A stretch of 64,000 nt of DNA from Liolophura sinensis (lineage: Eukaryota > Mollusca > Polyplacophora > Chitonida > Chitonidae), in assembly GCF_032854445.1 (NCBI RefSeq), contig NC_088299.1, positions 11,463,608-11,527,607 of the forward strand, given 5' to 3'. Below are positions 36,871-48,600 of the stretch, one piece after another (position 1 is the stretch's first letter; each line of letters opens with the position of its first letter). The translations under genes and the position numbers were made by a program. Under the pieces are notes generated by a model. The model ran no database searches. It saw only the letters and a list, made by a program, of their open reading frames with translations, and was not told where the DNA came from.

Positions 36871-38286
36871 GGCTTGATTTTATGCTGTTCACATTGTTAA
36901 GGTTGACTGTGGTTGCACAAGGTACAATGCAAGACAACTAGTGTCAGAGAGGAAGTCCAGAGCTCCCCTTAGTATTCCATCAAAGATAGCTGATTATGTC
37001 TCTTGTATTTGCCGGACTGTTTGGCATTTAAGAAAAAAAAAAGAACAGGACATTTTTCGTAGGGGCGGAATCTGACCAAGCTGTAGGAGATCAGCGTGTA
37101 CTACATGGCCCCGTGTACATACAGGTTGTAGACATGTACACACTGTGTGGGGAAGCGAAGCAAGGCTGAGGGAATAAGGTACACGACTCCTGAACACCAG
37201 GAATTTTAAAGCTCGAGTTCAACCATGGCCATGCACAAGGAATATAAGATAAACCCACAATATGCATTTGGGGTGATTTCCACACTATTGCATTCATTGA
37301 AGACCACTTGTCTTCACCAGTATTGCGTGAAAGTCTGTTCATCACATGTGAAAAAGTTGGTCAGTAACTTGCCAGTGGGTGGTGGTTTACTGCAAGGCAC
37401 TCAGGTTTACGCCATCATAACTGACAAATTTGTGATTGTGGCAAGTAGCAACTGTGGAATTTATATATGCTGTCAGTGTGTTGAGTTGTGTAAGCATGTC
37501 AGATGAACATTAGCTTTCAACAACAAGACACAACTGAATGTGGAGTGTCTTAATTAAAGCTTATGCCAAATATCATGAAGTATCAATGTTTAACAGGCAA
37601 ATAGTAGATAGTAAACTAGCTTACAGTTATCAACATTGTTGGGATAACCAAACTTGTGAGTCGGAGGAAAACTAATTTGTAGAATTGTCACTGAATGTTG
37701 TTCATGTATATACCAAAACTTCAAGAATTGACACAAAACCAAACTCCCAAAAATATGCATGTATTATTTGCCAGTTCATTTTCACAATAAAATGTGACAG
37801 TTGAAGGTAACTGTGGGGTTTGACAGTATATTGTCAAAATGCAATAAGAAATTATGATCAGCTGGATGTGAACAAACTAGAATGGGGGTTTCCAGGGAAC
37901 ATTAAACTGACACATAATATTGTAGTTACACATTTGTACCACATGATATTTGTATACATACACTGTACATGTAAAAATATGAAATACAGTTACTACTGAG
38001 GCAGTAAATAAGATATCATTTTTTCTTTTCATGCTTCCTGTGCTTCGTTGGCTGGTGATACAACCAGTTTCAGGGTACACTGTGGACAAAGTGCAGTGTT
38101 ACCATTTTGTGGTACATGGTTTATTTAATGGGGTTCTCTTCAAAGGAAAACAAATCTTATAACTCCTAAAACAGCAGTGCCTTTTTGAATAACATTGCCA
38201 GCTATAATTATCACTGTTATTGTTATTTGAGTAAATATATGGCATTGCTGTTAAATGAGTTTTAAGGTTTGCTTTCCTTTGTAAAG
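36871..38286. other. NGDN 3' flank
   Basis: Presumed NGDN 3' UTR and spacer. An exact AATAAA lies at 37786-37791, about 0.9 kb after the stop codon, and is a candidate polyadenylation signal. No gene is seen. Confidence 0.4.
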
Positions 38287-38645
38287 AGACCGGCCAGGAT
38301 AGCACAGTTGGTAGAGCGTCTGCTTCGGGAGCAGTAGATCCAGGATCAGTCCTGGGTCAAATCACACCTAAGACTTTAAAAGAGCAAGTTGCAACTTCCT
38401 CGCTTGGGGTTCAGCATGAAGCGGATAGTGAAAGGACTGGTTGACCCGTATCAGTATAATGGCTCGGGCGGTACTTGCCTTCGGTAAGTCGTCTCAGTGA
38501 AGCAACACCAGATAAAAGAGCGGTGGAAATCCATCCTGCAAGAAGGAGGCACATCACATACACCCTAAGGATTCCTTCGTCGTCATATGACTGAAAAATT
38601 GTTGATTACGACATTAAACCCCAAGCACTCACACACTCACTCCTT
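38287..38645 (+). mobile_element. Full-length tRNA-derived SINE, type B (plus)
   Basis: The head has an exact box A match (TAGCACAGTTGG) followed by 'gagcgtctgcttcgggagca', then a box B-like 'ggatcagtcctggg'. The body includes 'ggttgacccgtatcagtata' and 'ggtaagtcgtctcagtgaag'. The 3' end reads 'cattaaaccccaagcactca' with a CACT-rich tail. The head resembles a tRNA-Pro-like sequence, though that source is an inference. The inverted copy is at 7692-7994. Confidence 0.75.
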
Positions 38646-39665
38646 TGTAGAGAACCCCACTGAAACAGCAAATGAGGAGGAGCTCACCATATTCCATAAC
38701 GATCTTGATGTGGCAAGATCAACCAACATACAAGCATTGTTTATCCCAAATCTGAGAGCAAAGAACAAAACGAAAATGAGTTGTTGCATGTTAAGCAGAT
38801 AGAGGACATTGCACAGTGAAGGTTGAATATCAAAAGTATTGTTCGAGTGAGAGGTAGGGATTGCTCGAAGCTTCGCGTCTTGTGGGTTTTTTCTACCTTT
38901 CACGAGAACAATATTTACGGTATTTAACTTAACTGTGCAATATTCTATTTATTATTTATATCCTGACATTTTCTCTGCATGTATATACATGCATATCAGT
39001 TTATCTGTTGCATCTGTGACAAAAAGAAGCAATGTGCCATCTTCATGGTATTTCTGATTCTTTTCATACGCGCTGCAATTTTGTTCACATCCGCTCTCAT
39101 AAAACCTTTTTACAGATTTAAGGGCTGTCTGTAAGTAATTATACATTCTACAATGGTGCTTAATGTTAATGCAATAAAGGTATTTACATATATTAAGCAC
39201 ATGAAGAATTTCTACATCTCTTTTTGGTGAACTATATATTGTGCGGAAGTGCATAGCCATGTGATGTGGTCCATGAAAATTTCATGGCAGACATGAAATT
39301 CAGACATGAATGTAGCAGACAGCATGTTCAAAAGTAGTTCCGGCAAGGTCAACTGTGGGTCATGGGTCAAGGTCTCCAGCAGTGTAATAGCAAAATGTAA
39401 TAACAAAAGTGATATCTAACTAGTGAAGATATCATTTTTATCAGTGAAGGAAATACTGGAATTTCACTGATGTATAAATAATAAATACATGTGCCCAACT
39501 GCAAAGTGGGCAAAAATGTGCTACTAGAAACCACAATTTTTTTTTTTTTTCCAAACGCCTACAATCACAATAGAGTTGATGGATGACCTGTGGTAAGTTG
39601 GTTGGCATCATTGGCAATCTGCAGAACTGACAATCCCCTACACAGGCTGAGGCTTTGTGGATACT
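38646..39665. other. Spacer between NGDN and WDR88 (convergent ends)
   Basis: AT-rich sequence with no gene. On the minus strand an AATAAA (38948-38953) lies about 0.7 kb beyond the WDR88 stop and could be its polyadenylation signal. Confidence 0.35.
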
Positions 39666-42600
39666 TCAGTCTGCAATAGCAGCGTGCTCCCTACCCTCGG
39701 ACTGTTGTAGTCGACAGAACACACACAGCGTCACATCCCTCAAACTCTCCATCTGCCCCATAGAGAACGGCTTACCACACTGGTTACACTGTTAACAGAC
39801 CAACAACCAATTACTTTATATTGCAACAGACAGTTTCCATACAGTTTTTATCACAAGAAAACATACTGATACACTCGTAATGTCAGCAGGCATCCATCAT
39901 CATGCTCTGCTCAGATGGCTAAAATGATGGCTCACTGCAACAATCAAGCCCTTGACCAATGATGTTGCCCATTCAGAACCAGGGGGCCTTCGTGGCTCGG
40001 TTGGTTAGCGCGCTAGCACAGTGTAATGACCTAAGAGCCTTTCACCAATGCAGTCGCTGTGTGTTCAAGTACAGCTCATGCTGGCTTCCCCTCTGGCTGT
40101 ATGTGGGAAGGTCTGCCAGCAACCTACGGATGGTCGTGGGTTTGAGTACTGCATAAAACACCAATCAAAACAAATAAACATTCAGAACCAGTATGCTGGA
40201 ATGCAGTATGATAAATATACCCACTGATATAATGAACGAATCGTATCGAAAGTAAATATTCATCACTACATGTACTTGTATACAGTAAATGTCTGAATTG
40301 TTTAATATGTGAAGTGAAAAAAGAAGTTACAGGCGAGATGCTCACAGAAAAGTGAGACAGGAAAAAATAGCTCACCTTGACCATTTTGAGACCGATGGAT
40401 CTACGGTTTTCTAACACAACAGGGATTTTATCGCTCTCTGCGATGTTCCACAGCCGAACAGTCTTATCCTGAAATAGAGTGTTTATGCTGAATTGCCAAA
40501 TCTTCAACTTTTGCAAATCAGTTGTAACATCTTTTGTGAAAATTATTAACTACAGGTATTTTCTCATTTATACAAATCTTTGCTTTTGTGCTATACCTCA
40601 CCTGTACATCAGTTACTTCTACCTTTGCAAGTTCTTGAAGTGGTCTACTTAATTCACGTTTTATAAAATATAACAGTCTCGACATTTTGGAGTACCCATG
40701 GAATGAACACTCCAAAAGACCGCTGTAAGGTCATGACATCAAAACTAAAGGGGAGACAATCCTAACATTATGAATAAACTGTCTAGATTTATATGGTTAA
40801 ATTCTGGTCACACGTAAGCTTAACGGAATTCCTATGAAATAATAACACCATCGTAACAAAGTGTTTACTCTTTGAAATGGATGAATCCTTAATACCTTTG
40901 AACAAGACAGCAACCATTTCTGATCTTGACTGATATCGACATCTTCCACCCAGTCTCCATGACCCTGGATAAAACAAAACACAACTGGTTCTGTCCCCAT
41001 GAATGTTCTAATAATAATAATGGGAGACACTGGTTAAAACCCTTTCTTAAAGACAGAATCTGAACTGCTTTCCTAATAATTGTTAAAACCTGTGCAGTGC
41101 ATTAACATTGATATTGTACACTTTAGAGAAACGTATCAAGGAAAGGTAAATTTTCTTTCCGTCTCACTTTTGTCTGATCTGGCCTCATGCATGAACAGTT
41201 GGCATCAGCCATTGATAACATATAGCCATAAATGACTACTTTCAAACCCTCTTGAAATCATTCTAGCATAATTAACTTACACTATATCATATTTTCCTGA
41301 GTCAACACCACATAAGGAATGTGATAATGTCAGATCTGGAATACCATCACATCATAAAAGGAAAAGCTTACAGAGACTAAGGAATATTTTTTTAGGACTT
41401 TTCAGTTGGAGTTATAAAGTGCTATCCATTCTAAGTTCTTATAAAGCATGATGTTAGCTCTGTTCCATAGGATTTCCTTCCTATAATATTCATATTTCTA
41501 CCCAGTTTCTCTTTAACTGAAGCAGCACTTTAAAGGAAGGTTCAGATATCTTTACCACTACTGTGGCTTGTCCTCATTGTATAATTTTTCAGCATGGATT
41601 CCTGCAAATGCATGGAGTTAGTCTTGTTTCATGTTATGTGGTGTCAAAGTGTCTGGTAGTTGAAACATGAACAAATTTACACCCAACAGCCTGCAGCGCC
41701 CTAAAGTGATGCCGTCGAAAATTCTAATCCTGTCCATTGGATACCTGGTGATCAATGCAAGACAGTATGAGTTCCAGAAGACAAGTGTGTAGGTCACACT
41801 AAGGGGAGATAACTCACAAGAACTGAATACTTACATTCCCACCCAAAGACAAACGTGTTTGAAGTTAGTTTATACACTTGTCAACATCGTACATACACAA
41901 AAGTTTAGGAAAATATGGTTAAAATAGTACTAATGTGGTACGGACTCTTGCTACCACTTCTATGTCCTTACCTGTTAGAATTTGCCACAGTCTGAGGACA
42001 CTAAAGGGAGACAACTGAGAGTCTGAACCAACTGCTTAGCCAATGCCTGGATAACTAAACCTCTATCAAAATATCTTGATAACAGGCTAACATTTTTTTT
42101 CACAATGATGGTGCTGGGTAAAATATTTATATTTTTTTTCACCAGTTTGGGTGATTTATTGTTTCACATGTACGTCTTACCTGTAATTTGAGTTTCTGCA
42201 CATTATTGTCTACATCCCACACCACAATGGTGGTATCATAGGAGCCTGTGATCAACTGTAATCCTGAAAGAAAATGAATGACTCAAATGTATGATCCACA
42301 TTTATGTCTGGCTTAATGCAGTTGCACTGGTCAGTTCAAGTCCATATTTAAACAAGTTTCCTCAATGTTTAAGAAAAAAGCAACAAAACCTGAAGTCATC
42401 ATCCAACTGAAGACCATGTATGAAACCTTTGAATAATTTTCCTCAATTTCTTCATTAGAACAGAATGCATTCAAAAAATTTAATTCTAAGATTAAGCTTT
42501 ATGGACAATACTGTGAAGTACTTAATTTTCGCATGGAACTAATTTTTGCGGAAAATTAATTCCAGCGAAAAAATGTTCCAATATTGAATCATATACTCCT

Positions 42601-45600
42601 GGTAATGATGAAGTGAAATCTTTGCCAGGGTGACAGGAGTTGTCCTAAGACAGCCTGATGGGCCAGCTAAATTTTTTGACAGCAGGGAAGGGAAATTATG
42701 GTTTAAACATATACAAACTTTGGTGCTAAGGCTTGGTGGGTATAAAACAAAGTGGGAGTTAATTCATCTTTAGTTTGATCAATCTTTGTTATGCCCGTAA
42801 AGTGAAAGAAAAGCTATCCCATTGTGGTATCTCCTGTGGTCCAGTGAGCTTCTAGCAAACTGTGAAGTGTACATGTATATAAAAATAGCTGTTTGACAGC
42901 TACGGCAATGTTTGCCCTTGTGACCTGCTATTTAAGCTACTGGGCTTTAATCACACCAATTCATTTTCCGCCTTTACATATGGCTATTAACAAAGTTCTT
43001 ATAGTTTAAAGTACTTAACATATATGACATGCATATGTACAAACAAAAAGCAGGAAAGAGATGATTTAGAGCAGAAAATAAGTCCTCAGTACCCAACACT
43101 ATTAATACAGAATTCAAACATTTGATTCCCATTAATTTCAGTTGAAGAATTTATTTTTTTTATAAAAGTTGAGTGAAGATGTTTAATACAGCATTCAGTG
43201 ATGAGCATAATGATAGTTAAGATTAATATTAATATATTATGATCATTTTAATGGCATGATTTTTATGGAAATTATTTCTCTGATACTATAAATGTGTAAT
43301 GACATTGTTATAAAATTTAACTTTTATGTAATTCTCACACATAAATAAATTAAGATTTTTTTTATTAATTTAACAATTTTTGTGAAGTAATGGTTAATCA
43401 ATGGTGTATAATATATGGAGTGTCCAAGGAGCAGTGAGGTCAGACTTGCCTGGCCTTAGACGGAACAAATTACACAGCCACCTTGTTGAAATCCTTGACA
43501 ATTGAAGTAACATTTAACAGAAATCATGAAGATAAACACCTACCATCTTGACTGAACTCACAGCAGCTAATTGACCCCTCATGACCTTTGGCCAGGATAT
43601 CTGGGCCTTGAGATCTACAGAGAAAAACAAAGACGATTAAAAACATGCGTTGAACATGTGTTACAAACTAAAAAAGTCTTTACCTGTATATAACTGTTGT
43701 AATGTCACATTAGCTAACAAAGTCTTTAACTGTATGAACCTGATGTAATGCCACATAAGCTAACACAATCTCTACCTGTATGTACCTGTTGTAATGCCAC
43801 ATAAGTTAACACAATCTCTACCTGTATGTACCTGTTGTAATGCCACATAAGCTAACATAGTCTCTACCTGTATGTACCTGTTGTAATGTTGCATTAGCTA
43901 ACAAAGTCTTCACCTATCTGTGCCTGTTGTAATGTGACATGAGATGAGGTCATTACCTATATGTACCTGTTGCAATGCCACATAAGCTAACACAGTCTTT
44001 ACCTGTATGTACCTGTTGCAATGTCACATGAGCTGAGGTCGTTACCTATAAGTACCTGTTATAATGCCACAGAAGCTAACACAGTCTCTAGCTGTATATA
44101 CCCGTTGTAATGCCACAGAAGCTAACACAGTCTGTACCTGTACGTACCTGTTTTAATGCCACGTGAGCTAACAGTCTCTACCTGTATGTACCTGTTGTAA
44201 TACCACATAAGCTAACAAAGTCTTTACCTGTATGTACCTGTTTTAATGCCACATGAGCTAACACAGTCTCTACCTGCATGTACCAGCTGTAATACCACAT
44301 AAGCTAATACAGTCTCTACTTGTATGCACCTATTGTAATGTCACATTAGCTGAGGTCTTTACCTGTATGTAGGGCCTACCTGTTGTAATGTCACATAAGC
44401 TAACAAAGTCTTTACCTGTTTATACCTATTGTAATGCCACATAAGCTAACACAGTCTCTACCTGTATGTACCTGTTGTAATGTCACATTAGCTAACAAAG
44501 TCTTTACCTGTATGTACCTGTTGTAATGTGACTTGAGCTGAGGTCGTTACCTATATGTACCTGTTGTAATGCCACATAAGCTAACACAGTCTTTACCTGT
44601 ATGTACCTGTTGTAATGTCACATAAGCTACCAAAGTCTTTACCTGCATGTATCTGCTATAATGTCACGTAAACATCAAAACTAAAAAAGTCTTTACCTGT
44701 ATGTACCTGTTGTAACATCCCAGATTTTAACAGTTTTGTCCCAAGAGGCAGTGGCAAATTTTCTCTCATCTGGTGACATGGCACAGCTGGCTATGATGTT
44801 AATGTGGCCACTGAAATAGACAAATTTACTGCAAACAGTTTTGATATATTATAACAAACCTTATTTAAGCACAACAGCTTTCCAATGCTACAGTACACTA
44901 GCAGTAGCTGGCAAGAATGTCCATTTAGCTCAGATGGTACAGCTCGTTCTGGCAATGTAATGGGAGCTGCTATCCAGCGCTATAGTGGACAAGCAGTAGC
45001 TGGCAAAAATATCCCTTTAGCTCAGTTGGTACATCTAGTGCTGGCAATGTAAGGGGAGCAGCTATCCAGCATTACAGTAGACTAGCAGTAGTTGGCAAGA
45101 ATGTCCATTTAGCTCAGTTGGTACAGCTAGTGCTGGCAATGTAAAGGGAGCAGCTACCCAGTGCTACAGTGGACTTACAGTAGCTGACAAGAATGTCCAT
45201 TTAGCTCAGTTGGTACATCTAGTGCTGGCAATGTAAGTGGAGCAGTATCCAGTGCTACAGTGGACTAGCAGTAGCTGGCAAGAATGTTCCTTTAGCTCAG
45301 TTGGTACAGCTAGTGCTGGCAATGTAAGGGGAGCAGCTATCCAGTGCTACAGTGGACTAGCAGTAGCTGACAAGAATGTCCCTTTAGCTCAGTTGAAACA
45401 GCTAGTGCTGGCAATGTAAGGGGAGCAGCTATCCAGCAGTACAGTTGACTAGCAGTAGTTGGCAAGAATGTTCCTTTAGCTCAGTTGGTACAGCTAGTGC
45501 TGGCAATGTAAGGGGAGCAGCTATCCAGTGCTACAGTGGACTAGCAGTAGCTGACAAGAATGACTCTTTAGCTCAGTTGGTACTGCTAGTGCTGGCAATG

Positions 45601-48600
45601 TAAGGGGAGCAGCTATCCAGTGCTACAGTGGACTAGCAGTAGCTGACAAGAATGTCTCTTTAGCTCAGTTGGTACAGCTAGTGCTGGCAATGTAATGGGA
45701 GCAGTTATCCAGTGCTACAGTGGACTAGCAGTAGCTGACAAGAATGTCTCTTTAGCTCAGTTGGTACAGCTAGTGCTGGCAATGTAAGGGGAGCAGCTAT
45801 CCAGCGCTACAGTGGACTAGCAGTAGTTGGCAAGAATGTCCATTTAGCTCAGTTGGTACAGCTTGTGCTGGCAATGTAAGGGGAGCAGCTACCCAGCGCT
45901 ACAGTGGACTTACAGTAGCTGACAAGAATGTCAATTTAGCTCAGTTGGTACATCTAGTGCTGGCAATGTAAGTGGCGCAGTATCCAGTGCTACAGTGGAC
46001 TAGCAGTAGCTGGGAAGAATGTTCCTTTAGCTCAGTTGGTACATCTAGTGCTGGCAATGTAAGTGGAGCAGTATCCAGTGCTACAGTGGACTAGCAGTAG
46101 CTGGCAAGAATGTTCCTTTAGCTCAGTTGGTACATCTAGTGCTGGCAATGTAAGGGGAGCAGTTATCCAGTGCTACAGTGGACTAGCAGTAGCTGACAAG
46201 AATGTTCCTTTAGCTCAGTTGGTACAGCAGGTGCTGACAATGTAAGGGGAGCAGCTATCCAGTGCTACAGTGGACTAGCAGTAGCTGGCAAGAATGTTCC
46301 TTTAGCTCAATTGGTACAGCTAGTGCTGGCAATGTAAGGGGAGCAGCTATCCAGTGCTACAGTGGACTAGCAGTAGCTGGCAAGAATGTCCCTTTAGCTC
46401 AGTTGGTACTGCTAGTGCTGGCAATGTAAGGGGAGCAGCTATCCAGTGCTACAGTGGACTAGCAGTAGCTGGCAAGAATGTTCCTTTAGCTCAATTGGTG
46501 CAGCTAGTGCTGGCAATGTAAGGGGAGCAGTTATCCAGTGCTACAGTGGACTAGCAGTAGCTGACAAGAATGTTCCTTTAGCTCAGTTGGTACAGCTGGG
46601 CCTCAGATTTGGAGACCTGAGTTCAAATCCCTTTATACACCAAGGAAGAAATCCATCAATCATTACACAGGTAAGGTTACAAGCTGGTGCCTTTTTTTAA
46701 AAAACAAAACACAGCCGGTTTAGGTTGATTTATAACCCTGATTACGATTAGTCCAGAGACTGCATGTTTTCATTTCAAATCTACAACCTCTAAGTAATTT
46801 CAGGACATAAATCTTAGGACAAGTTGAACAGAATTTACTCACTGCAGTCGTAAGGTGCTGGTTTTTGTTTTAAGATCCCAGAAATTTGTGGACTTGTCCA
46901 TGGAGGTGGTTATAATCCTGGTGTCATTGGGGGAGAAAATACAGCTTGTGATAGTTCTGCTGTGGATATCTGGCAAAACAAAACTCAGAGTGAAGATCAA
47001 AGAAGTCACAGCGGGGTTACCATAATCTCAGAAAAGGGGAGGTAATCACTAGCTCTTAAATTCAAGAGCACTGAAATACACCTTTGGCTTACGTCCTCAG
47101 TTACGTGAATATGAACATAAACAGAACCGACAAAAGCACGAACGCCACTATTTTTATATGAAAACGACAAGGTTAAACCTGAGTGCCATCTACCTGCGCA
47201 CAAAATATAAGTGAGTACAATGATAAAGACAAATCAAACAAATATGTGCATGTCACATAGCAATCCAGCCAGTGTGTGGCTTTTCTGTTACCGTCTAATT
47301 TGTGGATTGTCTCCCCTGAGCTTGTGTCCCACACCTTCAGACAGTTGTCTATATCAGAGCCAGTGACAATGAGCTTCCCATCATGAGAGATGTCACAGCA
47401 GGTCAGCACACCATCATGTTTTCCTGTCCACTGAAAGTCCCAAACCATTGACATCTAACACATTTGTGTCTTAAATCAAATCCCTAAGGCTTACTGACAT
47501 CTACTTTCGTTCACTGTGTGACGGCCACAATTACTGCAGTATTCCAGGTTTGTTAGGTAGATAACATTGCAATGCCTGGTGATATCCCCCGCCCATAAAC
47601 CTGATTGTAATTTTAGACTGGAAATGACAATTAAATCATAACTTAAACCAGTCTTATAACTATGGTGCTTTTGAAAACACCAATCAAGTAAATATTCCAA
47701 TGCAGAAAACAAGTTCTAACATCTTTATGTCTTCACATTTTTACAGATAGGTGAACGTGTTATTGTATTAACTTGAAGAGAAAATACATGTACATATATA
47801 CATGTATGAGACTGCTCATCTTACTTTATATGACAGAAGCAGCAAAACCATTTCCTCAGCTAAGTATCAAATAAGGCATGGGTCCAGGAACTACTTTAAA
47901 ATAATGACTGCTATGCAGAAAAAAACTGCTTGAGCCACAATCTTGTTCAACTAGAAATATATCTTGCTACAAATCAGAAATTTCATTACCAGTATCTTGC
48001 CTGATTCTACATCCCACACATGCACTTTCTTGTCCCAGCCAGCAGTAACAAGTCTATTAACAAATAAATCATGAGAAATTATTAGACCCAGTCTGTGTGA
48101 GGTCCCTGGAGTCCTAGATGTGATAACTTTAACAGTAAAAGCACCTGAGGTTTAAATGAGCTGCCTAATTTTAATTTCAATCTAGGTGACATACCTAGAA
48201 ATGAAATCATCAGGTTGAATAAATGGAGCTATTTTTAGCTTCTGTTGTAATTTTTATATTAATTGGTTTAAAACTGTTTTCATCTGTAACTTGGGCTTAA
48301 TTACATCTATCCTAGATCCTGATTCTGCCATCCTATCCATGCGTATCATTATCACTTTGCCCCCTGACAGCTTCGGTACGAGTAAAACCTCAACTATACA
48401 GGAATACTGTAGTTTATTTATTTGATTCGTAGTTTACACTGTACTCAGGACTATTTCACTTATACAACGGCATCCAGGGTTATGGTGGGAGGAAACCGGG
48501 TAGAGCCTGGAGGAAACCGACGATAATTCACAGGTTACTGCCACCAAGACCTTCCACTTACAGCTACATACTGTAATTCTTCAATCTTTCCACATGTTTG

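Noticed and set aside
44697-44710. Upstream exon 6 donor of WDR88 at ACAACAG|GTACAT
   Set aside because: It would leave the next exon out of frame. The GTAAAG donor 10 nt downstream keeps the frame and has a better consensus.
46570-46655. Functional tRNA gene
   Set aside because: Box A and a box B-like sequence are present, but the acceptor and anticodon stems do not pair well. It looks like a tRNA-derived retroposon head.
43676-46660. CRISPR-like regular repeats
   Set aside because: Units are contiguous without unique spacers, lie in introns of an animal gene, and have no cas genes nearby.
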